DNA of 64,000 nt from an uncultured Bacteroidales bacterium (GTDB lineage Bacteria; Bacteroidota; Bacteroidia; Bacteroidales; P3). Location of the stretch: the NCBI GenBank assembly GCA_944320415.1, contig CALUHJ010000003.1:1-64000 (forward strand), read 5' to 3'. This document shows, piece by piece, positions 45,587-55,000 of this stretch; position 1 is the stretch's first letter, and every line of letters starts with the position of its first letter. Below the pieces are notes generated by a model. That model had not been told where the DNA came from. It searched no databases and saw only the letters and a list, made by a program, of their open reading frames with translations. The translations under genes and the position numbers were made by a program.

Positions 45587-46225
45587 TTATTCCCAATTTC
45601 CGTCGGTTATAACCTGTTCCAAATCACCTACTTTCCAACCGGCATACTTGTTTTTGGACTCCAATTCAGCTTTCTTGTTAACAACATCCTGTCTGTCCAT
45701 TCCAAAAGTATAGGTATCTATAGGCGCCTCTACCAAAAATACAGAAACTTCTATTCCCCCCTTATTTATTTTCTTAGCTGACATCTTAAACTCTGTTTTA
45801 CCGTCAGAATAAGGTATATATTTCAAATTTTTCAAGTCCTCTTTCGCAGTAAGCATCTTACCTTCTTCATATAATTTCTTCATAGGATTCACATATGTGG
45901 TATCCCTTTTCAAAACTCCTGCAGCCAATGCCTGTGCCTCATTCATTCCATCAGGTATTTCTCCAAACTTCTGAACCATAGGAACTTTACCTGTTTCCAA
46001 AAACAGTAACAATGAGTCCATATCATTACAAAATTCTCCCTTGGATGAACGATAAGTCTCTTGTATCATCCTGATATCCTTCAATTTTGCAATAACAGCA
46101 TCAGAACGTTTATTATATTCCTGATCAAACTTAACCGGATGCATTATGGAATTATACAATACCACTGCCAAAACAACCACCGCAGCTATAAGCACTACCG
46201 AAATAATCAAATTCCTTACTTTCAT
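45587..46225 (-). CDS. Membrane-anchored conserved hypothetical protein
   Basis: The 212-residue protein has one N-terminal membrane helix (LIISVVLIAAVVVLAVVLYNS) and a soluble extracytoplasmic domain. The start resembles a type-II anchor: a short Lys/Arg segment (MKVRN) then the helix. A helical region (SDAVIAKLKDIRMIQETYRSSKGEF) is reminiscent of pseudopilin-like N-terminal helices, but no prepilin peptidase site is seen. It heads the DUF3822-rsmD-pfkB-manA operon with a good promoter 47 bp upstream. Confidence 0.7.
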   Translation of the reverse strand: MKVRNLIISVVLIAAVVVLAVVLYNSIMHPVKFDQEYNKRSDAVIAKLKDIRMIQETYRSSKGEFCNDMDSLLLFLETGKVPMVQKFGEIPDGMNEAQALAAGVLKRDTTYVNPMKKLYEEGKMLTAKEDLKNLKYIPYSDGKTEFKMSAKKINKGGIEVSVFLVEAPIDTYTFGMDRQDVVNKKAELESKNKYAGWKVGDLEQVITDGNWE

Positions 46226-46271
46226 CTCTTTATACTTTTACTTTTTTTTATTCATTCTAAATTTAATGTTG

Positions 46272-46301
46272 CAAAGTTAGAAGATTTAGTTGAAATTCCA
46301 A
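46272..46301 (-). promoter_or_regulatory. Promoter of the DUF3822-rsmD-manA operon
   Basis: On the minus strand TTG (46301-46299), 19 bp and TAACTTTG (46279-46272) match the Bacteroidota promoter. It precedes the membrane-anchored protein gene. All five following genes are separated by 30 bp or less. Confidence 0.7.
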
Positions 46302-46319
46302 TACTCTTTTTCAGTTTTT

Positions 46320-47720
46320 TTATCCGTCCTGTTCAACATGCTGCAATATCACATTCAAATTGTCATCCGAAGCCAGCTCTTCTGCCAAACGACAAGCAAA
46401 ATACACAGAACGATGTTGACCTCCAGTACAACCGAAATAAACAGACAAAAATGTAAAACGCCGTCTCAAATACTCACTGCAACTCTGCCTAACCAAGCCC
46501 AACACATTCCCATAAAACCTCTCCACCTGTTCATCCCCCTCCAAAAATTTCCTTACCTCATCATCCATACCCGTCTTATCCTTATACCTATCATATCTTC
46601 CCGGATTCGGCAACGCTCTGCAATCAAACACAAAACCACCACCATTACCCGAAACATCATGAGGATAACCTTTCTTGTATGAGAAACTTTTTATCCTGAC
46701 CGTCAGCTTGTGTGAATCACCTCCCAAAGAACGCAATTTCTCACTGCATATCATCTGCCTGAACAAATGGGAAATATAATTCAACTTAACAGGAAGAACA
46801 ACATTATCCTGCAAATAGGACAGATTCTTCAAAGCAAACGGTATACTCTTCAAAAAATGTTCCTTCTTCTGAAAATATCCCCTGTAACCGTATGACCCCA
46901 TGGCCTGCATGATACGAATATAAACATAGGCATAAAACCTGTCCGTAAATTCCCTTTCGTCTACACTTACGTATTTCTTCAATTCATCAATATAAACTGA
47001 AAGAAGTTTTTTCCTCAACTGTTCGGACAGATTGGCTTTTGCATCATAAAGCAACGAAGCCAGGTCATATTGCAAGGCTCCCCGTCTTGCACCTTGAAAG
47101 TCTATAAAATAAATATCACCATCCTTCAACATGATGTTTCGAGACTGAAAATCCCTATACATAAAATACGAACAATCGCAATCAAGCAAATAATCCTTCA
47201 ATATGGCGAAATCCCTTTCCAATTCCTCCTCATTGAAAGGTATGTCCGCCAACTTCAAAAAATAATACTTGAAATAATTCAGATCCCACTGTATCGACTG
47301 GGAATCGAAATCCTTGCGCGGATAAGCATTGGTATAATCGAATTCCTTACCTGCTTCAACCTGTATTTTTGGCAGGATTTTCACAACCCTCGTGTAAACA
47401 TCCTCTATTTCCTTGTAATTGGATGCGGAAACGAAATCAAACAAAGTTTCATCGCCAAGATCTTCCAAAAGATATATACCGTTTTCCATGTCAACGGCAA
47501 ATATCTCAGGCACATTGATTCCCTTTGCCCTCAACTGTCCGGCATAATCCACAAATGCCATGTTTTCCTTTCTGTCGGCATTGTATGCCGCCAATACCCT
47601 TACAGCTCCCGATACGCACCTGAAATATCTTCGCGAAGAACCGTGAGCCGATATTTCCTCCATTCTGTCAACGGAAAACGAAAACGTATCGTAAAACAAT
47701 TTCTCAATTTTCTCCCGCAT
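46320..47720 (-). CDS. Phosphotransferase (APH-like) fused to RapZ C-terminal domain
   Basis: A 466-residue two-domain protein. Residues about 1-320 are an aminoglycoside-phosphotransferase-like sugar kinase: SSRRYFR, then the catalytic loop MYRDFQSRNIML and IDFQGARRG. Residues about 350-466 are the RapZ C-terminal domain: SFSYKKGYPHDVSGNGGGF, split by DCRALPNPGRY, and FGCTGGQHRSVYFA. The fusion is known across Bacteroidota. RapZ in E. coli controls amino-sugar synthesis, and AmgK-like kinases recycle cell-wall sugars, so a peptidoglycan amino-sugar role is plausible. It overlaps ispD by 17 bp. Confidence 0.88.
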   Translation of the reverse strand: MREKIEKLFYDTFSFSVDRMEEISAHGSSRRYFRCVSGAVRVLAAYNADRKENMAFVDYAGQLRAKGINVPEIFAVDMENGIYLLEDLGDETLFDFVSASNYKEIEDVYTRVVKILPKIQVEAGKEFDYTNAYPRKDFDSQSIQWDLNYFKYYFLKLADIPFNEEELERDFAILKDYLLDCDCSYFMYRDFQSRNIMLKDGDIYFIDFQGARRGALQYDLASLLYDAKANLSEQLRKKLLSVYIDELKKYVSVDEREFTDRFYAYVYIRIMQAMGSYGYRGYFQKKEHFLKSIPFALKNLSYLQDNVVLPVKLNYISHLFRQMICSEKLRSLGGDSHKLTVRIKSFSYKKGYPHDVSGNGGGFVFDCRALPNPGRYDRYKDKTGMDDEVRKFLEGDEQVERFYGNVLGLVRQSCSEYLRRRFTFLSVYFGCTGGQHRSVYFACRLAEELASDDNLNVILQHVEQDG

Positions 47721-48387
47721 CCAACAATCCTTTTGCCATCAGAAAATCCAAAGGCGTAGTTAATTTTATATTCTTTCTATTCCCTTCAACAATCGTTATC
47801 ATCGTTCCGAGAGACTCCACACATGAAGCATCGTCAGTAAAGGACGAATTATACTCCTGATTGTATGCAGCCCTTAAAATACCATATTTGAAACATTGCG
47901 GAGTCTGTACCGAGAACAATTTGTCTCTGTCTATCGACTTTCCGTCATAACGTACCGATTCAACGCTTCTGCATGCGCATATCGCTGCACCATACCTTTC
48001 CGCGTTAAAGAAACAATCGTCAAACATTCTCTTGTCTGCAAAACATCTAACCCCGTCATGAACAGCCACAAGGTCTTCATCCGAAAAATCCAGCGAATCC
48101 AAACCTGCCTTTACCGAAAAGAACCTTTCCGTTCCCGCCTTGGCCAAAACATGCGGCACTTCACATGCATACTCCTTGCACAACTCCCGCCAATATCCAA
48201 ACATGTCTTCTGCTATCACCAAAACAATATGCGCCTGCGGCACACTCTCATGAACCATTTCCAGAGTCCTTATCAAAACAGGCCTTTCCCCCAACAGCAG
48301 ATACTGTTTCGGCAAATCGGAATTCATCCTTCTGCCCACACCTCCCGCAACTATAATGACAGCCTTCCTATATGATGAGCATTGCAT
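47704..48387 (-). CDS. ispD: 2-C-methyl-D-erythritol 4-phosphate cytidylyltransferase (IspD)
   Basis: A 227-residue enzyme of non-mevalonate isoprenoid synthesis. The nucleotide loop is [31 protein letters not shown] is the conserved Asp-Arg motif, and [11 protein letters not shown] and FTDDASCVE complete the signature. ATG 48387 is preferred over an in-frame GTG one codon upstream. Its start overlaps queA by 20 bp and its end overlaps the APH-RapZ gene by 17 bp, implying translational coupling of all three. Confidence 0.93.
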   Translation of the reverse strand: MQCSSYRKAVIIVAGGVGRRMNSDLPKQYLLLGERPVLIRTLEMVHESVPQAHIVLVIAEDMFGYWRELCKEYACEVPHVLAKAGTERFFSVKAGLDSLDFSDEDLVAVHDGVRCFADKRMFDDCFFNAERYGAAICACRSVESVRYDGKSIDRDKLFSVQTPQCFKYGILRAAYNQEYNSSFTDDASCVESLGTMITIVEGNRKNIKLTTPLDFLMAKGLLDAGEN

Positions 48388-49423
48388 CACCGTATGTCAA
48401 AAACTTATACTTCCTCTCTATTGCCACCCTGTAGGCTTTCATTATCAAGTCATAACCTCCGAAAGCAGCGGCCATCATCAGCATGGAAGACAATGGCGCA
48501 TGAAAATTGGTTATCATCGCATCAGCTATTGCAAAATCGTACGGAGGAAATATGAACTTGCTAGTCCAGCCGTCATAAGTCTTGACCCTGTTGTCTATTA
48601 TGGCGGCAGTCTCAACAGCCTTCATTGTCGTGGTTCCCACTATGCACACCTTTTTGTGATTTGCCTTGGCATTGTTAATCAAACCTGCATTCTTTCCGTC
48701 CAAAAGCATTTGTTCGGAATCCATCTTGTGCTTTGTCAAATCCTCAACCTCAATGGCACGAAAATTTCCCAATCCGCTGTGAAGTGTGACAAAGGCCGAA
48801 TCAATGCCTTTTATTTCCATTCTTTTCAACAGCTCCCTTGAAAAATGGAATCCTGCCGTAGGAGCCGCCACAGCCCCCTCATTCCTCGCATAAATCGTCT
48901 GATATCTGTATTCATCCTCAGGCATAAGACCCCGCATTCTCAACAAATCGTCCGGCAATGGCGTATGTCCAAGCTTCTTGAGCAGGGCATGAAATTCCTC
49001 ATTGGTTCCGTCGTAAAGAAATCTTAGAGTTCTGCCTCGCGAAGTGGTATTGTCTATAACCTCCGCAACCAGCTCGTCATTTTCCCCAAAATACAACTTG
49101 TTACCTATGCGTATCTTTCTTGCAGGATCAACCAATATATCCCACAAACGGGTATTCTCGTTTATCTCCCTCAACAAAAAGACCTCTATCCTTGCCTTGG
49201 TCTTCTCCTTTGTACCGTACAAACGTGCTGGAAACACTTTCGTATCGTTGAAAACAAACAAATCCCCCTCGTCAAAATAGTTCAGAACATCCTTGAACAC
49301 CAAATCATCTATTTCACCCGTCTTTCTGTTAACGAGCATAAGGCGGGATTCATCTCTCTGTTTTGCGGGAACCTCCGCTATCAACTCTTTCGGCAAATTA
49401 TACTTAAACTGAGAAAGTTTCAT
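48368..49423 (-). CDS. queA: S-adenosylmethionine:tRNA ribosyltransferase-isomerase (QueA)
   Basis: The 351-residue enzyme of queuosine synthesis adds the epoxycyclopentane moiety to tRNA. It starts [15 protein letters not shown]. Diagnostic stretches include [51 protein letters not shown] and [10 protein letters not shown] good minus-strand promoter lies 41 to 71 bp upstream. It is the first gene of the queA-ispD-APH/RapZ operon. Confidence 0.96.
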   Translation of the reverse strand: MKLSQFKYNLPKELIAEVPAKQRDESRLMLVNRKTGEIDDLVFKDVLNYFDEGDLFVFNDTKVFPARLYGTKEKTKARIEVFLLREINENTRLWDILVDPARKIRIGNKLYFGENDELVAEVIDNTTSRGRTLRFLYDGTNEEFHALLKKLGHTPLPDDLLRMRGLMPEDEYRYQTIYARNEGAVAAPTAGFHFSRELLKRMEIKGIDSAFVTLHSGLGNFRAIEVEDLTKHKMDSEQMLLDGKNAGLINNAKANHKKVCIVGTTTMKAVETAAIIDNRVKTYDGWTSKFIFPPYDFAIADAMITNFHAPLSSMLMMAAAFGGYDLIMKAYRVAIERKYKFLTYGDAMLII

Positions 49424-49463
49424 ATGTCTATTCCGGTTTTAATTACAAAAATGACAAAGTGTG

Positions 49464-49494
49464 CAAAGATACATCCCAGCAGCACGAAAGTCAA
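49464..49494 (-). promoter_or_regulatory. Promoter of queA-ispD-APH/RapZ
   Basis: On the minus strand TTG (49494-49492), 20 bp and TATCTTTG (49471-49464) match the Bacteroidota consensus. It lies between array G and queA, so queA can start a separate transcript after the ftsX-truB operon. Confidence 0.75.
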
Positions 49495-49525
49495 GCGTTT
49501 TAACTAATTTTAATTACATGATACC

Positions 49526-49622
49526 TTAATCTTGTTCCGGAAAATTCTTTTCAGAAAAGAAAAAAATGAATTCAGAATCCGTTTTTTTCTTTTCTGAATC
49601 CATTTTTCTAGAATTTGATTTC
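49526..49622. repeat. 21-bp-period palindrome array, locus G
   Basis: The units are TTAATCTTGTTCC (49526, weak), CTTTTCAGAAAAG (49547), GAATTCAGAATCC (49568), CTTTTCTGAATCC (49589) and AGAATTTGATTTC (49610), exactly 21 bp apart. The spacers are GGAAAATT, AAAAAAAT, GTTTTTTT and ATTTTTCT. The first spacer is identical to one in array B. The last unit ends 4 bp from the truB stop codon, so on the minus strand the array is the 3' region of the ftsX-truB operon. Confidence 0.8.
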
Positions 49623-49626
49623 GTTT

Positions 49627-50316
49627 TCACAGCTTGAAGGAGTATTCTTCCGCTATGTCCTCCAATTGCAGTGCATCCTCAAGGGAATATTCCCCTATGC
49701 GCGTCCTGCAAAGGGAATCCAGATAAGCGCCGCTCCCCAAAGCAAGACCGAAATCCCTTGCAAGACTCCTGATATACGTCCCTTTGCTGCACACTATGCG
49801 GAAACCGACACGAGGCATTTCGATGTCCGTTATCTCAAAGCTGCTTATCGTTATCGTACGCGGTTTTATCAATACCTCCTTCTGCTCCCTTGCAAAATCG
49901 TACGCTCTCTTACCGCCTATCTTGACGGCTGAAAAGACAGGCGGAATCTGTTCCTGTTCCCCTAAAAAGGATTGGGCCGTGTCCAAAATCTTTTGCCCGC
50001 TTATATGTTCCGTATCATAAACACGGTCCACAGGTTTTTCCCTGTCAAAACTGGGAGTGGTGGCTCCGAGGAAGAATGTCCCGGTATATTCCTTTTCCTT
50101 GGCCTGGAACATCTCTATCTGTTTGGTATATTTTCCCACACAAAGAATCAGAAGGCCCGTAGCCAAAGGATCCAACGTCCCCGCGTGCCCTATCTTTATT
50201 CTCTTGGTATGAAAATGGTTCTTAAGGATATACTGTACTTTCTTTACTGCCTGAAAGGATGTCCACCCGTAGGGTTTGTCCAACAGGATAAAGCCTCCCT
50301 GTTCAATATCTATCAT
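49627..50316 (-). CDS. truB: tRNA pseudouridine(55) synthase TruB
   Basis: The 229-residue enzyme makes pseudouridine 55 in tRNA T-loops. ILLDKPYGWTSFQAV is followed by the catalytic motif KIGHAGTLDPLATGLL with its Asp. YTGTFFLGATTPSFD and CSKGTYIRSLARDFG complete the family signature. The long C-terminal PUA extension of E. coli TruB is absent, as in related phyla. It lies 11 bp after uppP. Confidence 0.95.
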   Translation of the reverse strand: MIDIEQGGFILLDKPYGWTSFQAVKKVQYILKNHFHTKRIKIGHAGTLDPLATGLLILCVGKYTKQIEMFQAKEKEYTGTFFLGATTPSFDREKPVDRVYDTEHISGQKILDTAQSFLGEQEQIPPVFSAVKIGGKRAYDFAREQKEVLIKPRTITISSFEITDIEMPRVGFRIVCSKGTYIRSLARDFGLALGSGAYLDSLCRTRIGEYSLEDALQLEDIAEEYSFKL

Positions 50317-50327
50317 CGTACTGTATT

Positions 50328-51122
50328 TTAAGCCACCGAAAGGTCAATGCCACAAAGCATCAGTATTATGATTGCCGCTCCAACGATTATCCTGTAATAA
50401 CCGAACAGTTTGAAACCGTGTCTTGTCAAAAAGCTTATAAAAAACTTTATGGCAAGGATTGCAACGACAAAAGCGACTACATTACCAATAATAAGAGTGG
50501 ACAAATTGTCCGAAAGCATTTGTAGTCCTCCTGGTTCCAAAACGGCCTGCATGAGCTTGTATCCTGTTGCGGCCAGCATCGTTGGCACTGCAAGAAAGAA
50601 GGAAAACTCTGCTGCGGTCTTTCTTGAAAGTCTCTGGCTCATTCCTCCGACAATAGTAGCCATCGAACGGCTCACTCCCGGTATCATGGCTATGCATTGT
50701 GCAAGTCCTATAAAAAAACTCTTTTTATATGTTATCGTTTGGTCGGGGTCGGTTTTGCCGAAAATCTTGTCAACAAACAACATGAATACTCCACCGGCTA
50801 TAAGCATTATGGCAACGACCAGAACATTCTCAAGAACCGAATCTATAAAGTCTCCTGCAAGGAATCCTACAACGGCGGCAGGAAGAAACGCGACCAGCAG
50901 TTTCCAATAAAAATTCAACGTTTGGAAGAATCGTCTCCAATATATCACCAATACGGACAATATGGCTCCAAACTGTATGCAGACGGTAAACAATTTGACA
51001 AAATCGGTACTTTTTACACCCAATATCCCTTGGGCTATTATCATATGACCTGTTGATGAAACAGGCAGAAATTCGGTAAGACCTTCTACAATGGCTATTA
51101 TTATTGTCTCCAGAATATCCAT
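50328..51122 (-). CDS. uppP: Undecaprenyl-diphosphate phosphatase UppP
   Basis: A 264-residue polytopic enzyme that regenerates the undecaprenyl-phosphate carrier for peptidoglycan. Motif 1 is [21 protein letters not shown] and motif 2 is [14 protein letters not shown], containing the catalytic Glu, Ser and Arg residues of the BacA family. About eight membrane helices are present. It follows DUF3098 by 4 bp. Confidence 0.95.
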   Translation of the reverse strand: MDILETIIIAIVEGLTEFLPVSSTGHMIIAQGILGVKSTDFVKLFTVCIQFGAILSVLVIYWRRFFQTLNFYWKLLVAFLPAAVVGFLAGDFIDSVLENVLVVAIMLIAGGVFMLFVDKIFGKTDPDQTITYKKSFFIGLAQCIAMIPGVSRSMATIVGGMSQRLSRKTAAEFSFFLAVPTMLAATGYKLMQAVLEPGGLQMLSDNLSTLIIGNVVAFVVAILAIKFFISFLTRHGFKLFGYYRIIVGAAIIILMLCGIDLSVA

Positions 51123-51126
51123 TCCT

Positions 51127-51369
51127 CTATTTGTTTCTTGTCATTATTGCAAAAACCTCAACTATCAAGCCCGTTATTATAAGAAGCGGAGCCACTACAA
51201 GCCTTCTTGCATTGAACAATGCTTCATTGAAATAATTCGGATCCTTGCTGCCCCCTCCGGAAAGCAGTATATAACCCGTTGCAAGTATAATCAATCCTAT
51301 TGTCATAATTATATAATTCCGCTTTCCAAAAGCGAAATTCTTACTGTTTTCCTGCTTATTGTTTTCCAT
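51127..51369 (-). CDS. DUF3098 family membrane protein
   Basis: An 80-residue protein with two membrane helices (about residues 19-36 and 56-75) that starts [19 protein letters not shown]. It matches DUF3098, a small Bacteroidota family nearly always encoded between ftsX and uppP, as here (17-bp and 4-bp gaps). The constant neighbours suggest a role in division or envelope synthesis, which is inference. Confidence 0.9.
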   Translation of the reverse strand: MENNKQENSKNFAFGKRNYIIMTIGLIILATGYILLSGGGSKDPNYFNEALFNARRLVVAPLLIITGLIVEVFAIMTRNK

Positions 51370-51386
51370 TATGATATCTTTGTTTT

Positions 51387-52265
51387 TTATCTGTACAACC
51401 TGCTGCTTTTCAAATTCATGCTTTTTCTTACGGCCGAATATGTAAAAGTAAGTGAGAGCAATATTCCCAAAACCATTATCAAAACGGCCAAAACGACATA
51501 GACCTTCACATGAGAGTTCAAATCGAATCCTTCAAACTGTTTATAAACCCATAACAATACACCTGCAAGCAACACATCGGCAGCAAGACCACCAATAAAT
51601 CCGAGAAAGAAACCTCTTCTGATGAACGGTCTCCTTATGAATCCGGCCTTTGCTCCGACAAGTTCCATTGAACGTATCTGCAATCTCTTGTTATTTATAG
51701 TCAACCTTATCGTATGATTTATCAAGGTTATAGCTATGAAAAGCAAACATAAAAACAGTATGAATATAAAAGCACTTATATTATATATAGTGTCATTTAT
51801 GTCTGTAACCAAGTCATGTCTGTAATCCACTATATCGACTATGTCCTTTGATTCAACCGAAATGATAAACTGTCTTATTTCAGATATGTTCAATGACTTG
51901 GCTTTAAGATTGACCTCTATGGACGGCTGATAAGGATTTACACCGTCCAATACGCTCAGGTGTTCCTCTCCCATGATTTTATTCATCATCTGGGCTGCCT
52001 GTTCGGACGAAACATACTTTGTCGACTTGACACGTGCATTTGTTGCAATTTCCTTTTCCAACTCCAAAGCCTGTTCCTTCGTAGTTCCGAAATTAAGATA
52101 TACGGTAAAAGATACTTGTTCCCTTATTTCGTTGGATATGATGTAAGTATGATAAATAAACAGCAATATAAAACCCAAAAGAAACATAACGAGAGATATG
52201 CTCAATGCCGTTGAAAAATTTACGCTCCAAAGTATGAACGTCTTGTTCCTATGTCTTTTACCCAT
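51387..52265 (-). CDS. ftsX: Cell division protein FtsX
   Basis: The 292-residue membrane protein of the FtsEX complex couples ATP hydrolysis to peptidoglycan hydrolase control. There is one N-terminal helix (SISLVMFLLGFILLFIYHTY), an extracytoplasmic domain with ELEKEIATNARVKSTKYVSS and three C-terminal helices. RLQIRSMELVGA is the conserved cytoplasmic coupling stretch. ATG 52265 is chosen over an upstream in-frame codon. ftsE is not adjacent. A minus-strand TACTTTTG box (52292-52285) lies about 20 bp upstream. Confidence 0.93.
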   Translation of the reverse strand: MGKRHRNKTFILWSVNFSTALSISLVMFLLGFILLFIYHTYIISNEIREQVSFTVYLNFGTTKEQALELEKEIATNARVKSTKYVSSEQAAQMMNKIMGEEHLSVLDGVNPYQPSIEVNLKAKSLNISEIRQFIISVESKDIVDIVDYRHDLVTDINDTIYNISAFIFILFLCLLFIAITLINHTIRLTINNKRLQIRSMELVGAKAGFIRRPFIRRGFFLGFIGGLAADVLLAGVLLWVYKQFEGFDLNSHVKVYVVLAVLIMVLGILLSLTFTYSAVRKSMNLKSSRLYR

Positions 52266-52375
52266 GACTATACCATTATTTCGGCAAAAGTACAAAAAAA
52301 ATTATGAATTTGATTATCCGAATCTTTGTTTGGTGTGTTTTTTGTAGATTTGCAGATGTAAAAACATTTAACGAC

Positions 52376-53668
52376 ATGAACAATATAGTGATAGAAAAAT
52401 TCGGTGGAGCCTCTATTAACAGTGCTGCGGCCGTAAAGAATGTCATTACAATACTTAGGCAACAAAATGATAGAAAACGTGTAATTGTAGTGTCTGCCAT
52501 GGGCAAAACTACAAATGCTCTGGAAAAAGTCGTAAACATGTGGCATACGAACAAACGATTCAATATTGAGGAATTTGAACGGATAAAAGAATATCACAAA
52601 GGAATAGCAGAGGAATTGTTCGACACAAACACTCTTGTATCTGTATTGCAACAATTGGAGGATATTTTCGAACAGATAAAGGAAAGAATAAAAACATTGA
52701 ATCCGTTAGATTACAACTTTCTCTATGATAACATTGTTTCGTATGGAGAAAGACTGTCAAGCACAATAATTTCCTTATACATGAATCATGTAGGTCTGAA
52801 ACATCGTTTTGCTGACGCCCAAAACTACATCAAAACCGACAATACATTCAGAGCTGCACAGGTTGATTGGAAACAGACACAGAAATCAATAGACAAAGAT
52901 TTCGATTATCTGTTTGATGGAAACGATTTGATTCTTACTCAAGGGTTTATAGGCTCCACTCGCGAAGGATACACAACTACTCTAGGCAGAGAAGGTTCCG
53001 ACTATTCTGCAGCCATATTTGCCTATTGTCTGGATGCGGATTCCCTTACAATATGGAAAGATGTAAGCGGTTTAATGAATGCTGACCCGAAAAGGATGGA
53101 CAATACTGTAAAACTGAATATAGTTCCTTACAAGGAAGCAATAGAATTATCTTATTATGGAGCATCCATAATTCATCCGAAAACAATAAAGCCATTGGAA
53201 AACAAATCAATTCCACTTTATGTCCGCTCGTTCAATAATCCCGAGCTTCAAGGTAGCATTATCTGCCATGGTGAACAAGTTGTACCTTTGGTTCCGAACT
53301 ACATATTCAAGGAAAAGCAAACATTACTTTCAGTTTCGACAAAAGACTTCTCCTTTATTGCTGAAGACAACATAGCGAATATATTTTCAATACTGTCCAA
53401 ACACGGAGTAAAAGTCAATCTTATACAAAATTCCGCTCTGACTTTTTCAGTGTGCTTTGAACACAGTGAATTTGTATTGCAAAATCTGATAGATGATTTA
53501 CAACAGTTCTACAATGTAAAATACAACAATGACTTACATTTGATAACTATAAGACACTATACAGAAGACTCAATAAAGGAAGCCACTAAAAACTCAAAAA
53601 TATTGATAGAACAAAAGAACAGGGTTACCATACAATGTTTAATCAAACCTGAAACCGAATCCGCTTAA
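52376..53668 (+). CDS. lysC: Aspartate kinase
   Basis: The 430-residue monofunctional aspartokinase makes aspartyl phosphate for lysine, threonine and methionine synthesis. It starts NNIVIEKFGGASINSA, a variant of the usual KFGGTS motif. FIGSTREGYTTTLGREGSDYSA is the catalytic region (split by Gly-Ser). ACT domains lie in the last 130 residues (KDFSFIAEDNIANIF). A TAGATTTG box (52345-52352) lies 23 bp upstream of ATG 52376. The last 30 bp overlap the convergent NUDIX gene. Confidence 0.93.
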   Translation: MNNIVIEKFGGASINSAAAVKNVITILRQQNDRKRVIVVSAMGKTTNALEKVVNMWHTNKRFNIEEFERIKEYHKGIAEELFDTNTLVSVLQQLEDIFEQIKERIKTLNPLDYNFLYDNIVSYGERLSSTIISLYMNHVGLKHRFADAQNYIKTDNTFRAAQVDWKQTQKSIDKDFDYLFDGNDLILTQGFIGSTREGYTTTLGREGSDYSAAIFAYCLDADSLTIWKDVSGLMNADPKRMDNTVKLNIVPYKEAIELSYYGASIIHPKTIKPLENKSIPLYVRSFNNPELQGSIICHGEQVVPLVPNYIFKEKQTLLSVSTKDFSFIAEDNIANIFSILSKHGVKVNLIQNSALTFSVCFEHSEFVLQNLIDDLQQFYNVKYNNDLHLITIRHYTEDSIKEATKNSKILIEQKNRVTIQCLIKPETESA

Positions 53669-54274
53669 CAGAGCTAAAAGAGAAGGAAAATAGCTTTTCT
53701 TCAATTTCTCAACCTGTTGTCTTGTATGCCATTCAACCTTAACAATTCCCTCATCATATTGAGGAAACAGTCGCTCATTACTATACGACTCCATTCTATA
53801 CCAGTGCGTCTCCTTTATTTCTCTTCTACATCCCATATTGTAAACATGATAGGTGACACCTATCTTTTCTTTAATGGCAAGTTTCTGTATCCCTGTTTCC
53901 TCCATGACTTCTCTCAATGCTGTAGTTTCAAGATTTTCTCCTTTTTCTCTGTGTCCTTTTGGCAAATCCCAATGTGATGCACGAAATATGAACAAATACT
54001 CTCCTTTTTCATTCTCAACAATTCCACCTGCAGCTTGAACGAATTTCAATTCCGCAGTCAATCGCTTAAATACATCTTCGACAGCGATATTTTTAACAAT
54101 AATTACAATATTGTCTTTACAATCCTCTCTTAAAAAGAGAGGGAAATCTATACGATCGATAGTTGTTGGATCACAAACAATTAGATTTTTTCCTTCAGAT
54201 ATGGTCTCATTCAAACCATCTTTTATTATACAAACGTTGTTGTATTTATTGAAAATGTTGTACCTTTGCATCAT
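53639..54274 (-). CDS. NUDIX hydrolase
   Basis: The 211-residue protein has a NUDIX box at about residues 120-142 (GHREKGENLETTALREVMEETG, split after 20), matching G-x5-E-x7-R-E-x2-E-E-x-G. The N-terminal 80 residues are an unrecognised domain with SEGKNLIVCDPTTID. Members hydrolyse nucleoside diphosphate derivatives; the substrate is unknown. ATG codons occur at 54274 and 54271. The first overlaps the pyrE ATG on the opposite strand. Confidence 0.88.
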   Translation of the reverse strand: MMQRYNIFNKYNNVCIIKDGLNETISEGKNLIVCDPTTIDRIDFPLFLREDCKDNIVIIVKNIAVEDVFKRLTAELKFVQAAGGIVENEKGEYLFIFRASHWDLPKGHREKGENLETTALREVMEETGIQKLAIKEKIGVTYHVYNMGCRREIKETHWYRMESYSNERLFPQYDEGIVKVEWHTRQQVEKLKKSYFPSLLALLSGFGFRFD

Positions 54275-54929
54275 GATTACAAATAAAGAAACAGCTGTTC
54301 AAGCAGCAAGATTTTTATTGCAAATTAAAGCAATAAAATTGAATAATGAAAATCCGTTCACGTGGGCTTCTGGAAGGAAATCTCCCATTTATTGTGACAA
54401 TAGGGTAACTCTTTCTCACCCGGAAATCAGAACTTACATAAGACAAAGGTTCGTCTCTATCATCAATGATATTTGTGCTGACGTAGATGTCATCGCTGGT
54501 GTTGCGACAGGTGGCATAGCACACGGAGTGTTGGTCGCACAAGATCTGGGCAAACCTTTTGTATATGTACGCCCTGAAGAAAAGAAACACGGTTTGAACA
54601 ATAAAATAGAAGGAGAACTAAAAAGCGGTCAATCAGTCTTTGTAATAGAAGACTTGATTTCAACTGGAAAAAGCAGTTTGCAAGTTGTGGAATCGTTAAG
54701 GGAACACGGTTGCATCGTAAAGGGAATGGCAGCTATCTTCACATATAATCTGGAAGTAGCAAAACAAGCCTTTGAACAAGCGAATGTGCAATTGGAAACA
54801 ATTACAGATTATCACACACTTATAGATGTAGCTGCAGAAGAGAATTTTATAAAAACAAAAGATTTGGAGTCCCTAACCGAATGGAGGAAGAATCCTGAAG
54901 CATGGAGTGAAATGCAGTCAAACAAGTAG
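54273..54929 (+). CDS. pyrE: Orotate phosphoribosyltransferase
   Basis: The 218-residue pyrimidine-synthesis enzyme converts orotate and PRPP to OMP. KAIKLNNENPFTWASGRKSP is the substrate-binding N-terminal region. VIAGVATGGIAHG and VFVIEDLISTGKSS form the PRPP-binding signature. The start is the ATG at 54273; it overlaps the opposite-strand NUDIX start. A TACCTTTG box (54261-54268) ends only 4 bp before the ATG. A terminator follows the stop by about 25 bp. Confidence 0.95.
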   Translation: MITNKETAVQAARFLLQIKAIKLNNENPFTWASGRKSPIYCDNRVTLSHPEIRTYIRQRFVSIINDICADVDVIAGVATGGIAHGVLVAQDLGKPFVYVRPEEKKHGLNNKIEGELKSGQSVFVIEDLISTGKSSLQVVESLREHGCIVKGMAAIFTYNLEVAKQAFEQANVQLETITDYHTLIDVAAEENFIKTKDLESLTEWRKNPEAWSEMQSNK

Positions 54930-54953
54930 TCAATTTAATACAATAGTGATATT

Positions 54954-54987
54954 AAGGCGTTACATTTTGATGCGAACGCCTTTTTTT
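54954..54987 (+). terminator. Intrinsic terminator between pyrE and the SRPBCC gene
   Basis: AAGGCGTT (54954-54961) pairs with AACGCCTT (54975-54982) across a 13-nt loop, and a T run continues to 54987. It is 13 bp before the next ATG (55001), so there is no room for a promoter after it. It may attenuate rather than fully end transcription. Confidence 0.85.
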
Positions 54988-55000
54988 ATAAGCAAACGAT

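Noticed and set aside
46061..46682. Two plus-strand open frames of about 130 codons
   Set aside because: They run across an intergenic promoter and antisense to well-supported minus-strand genes, with no domain.
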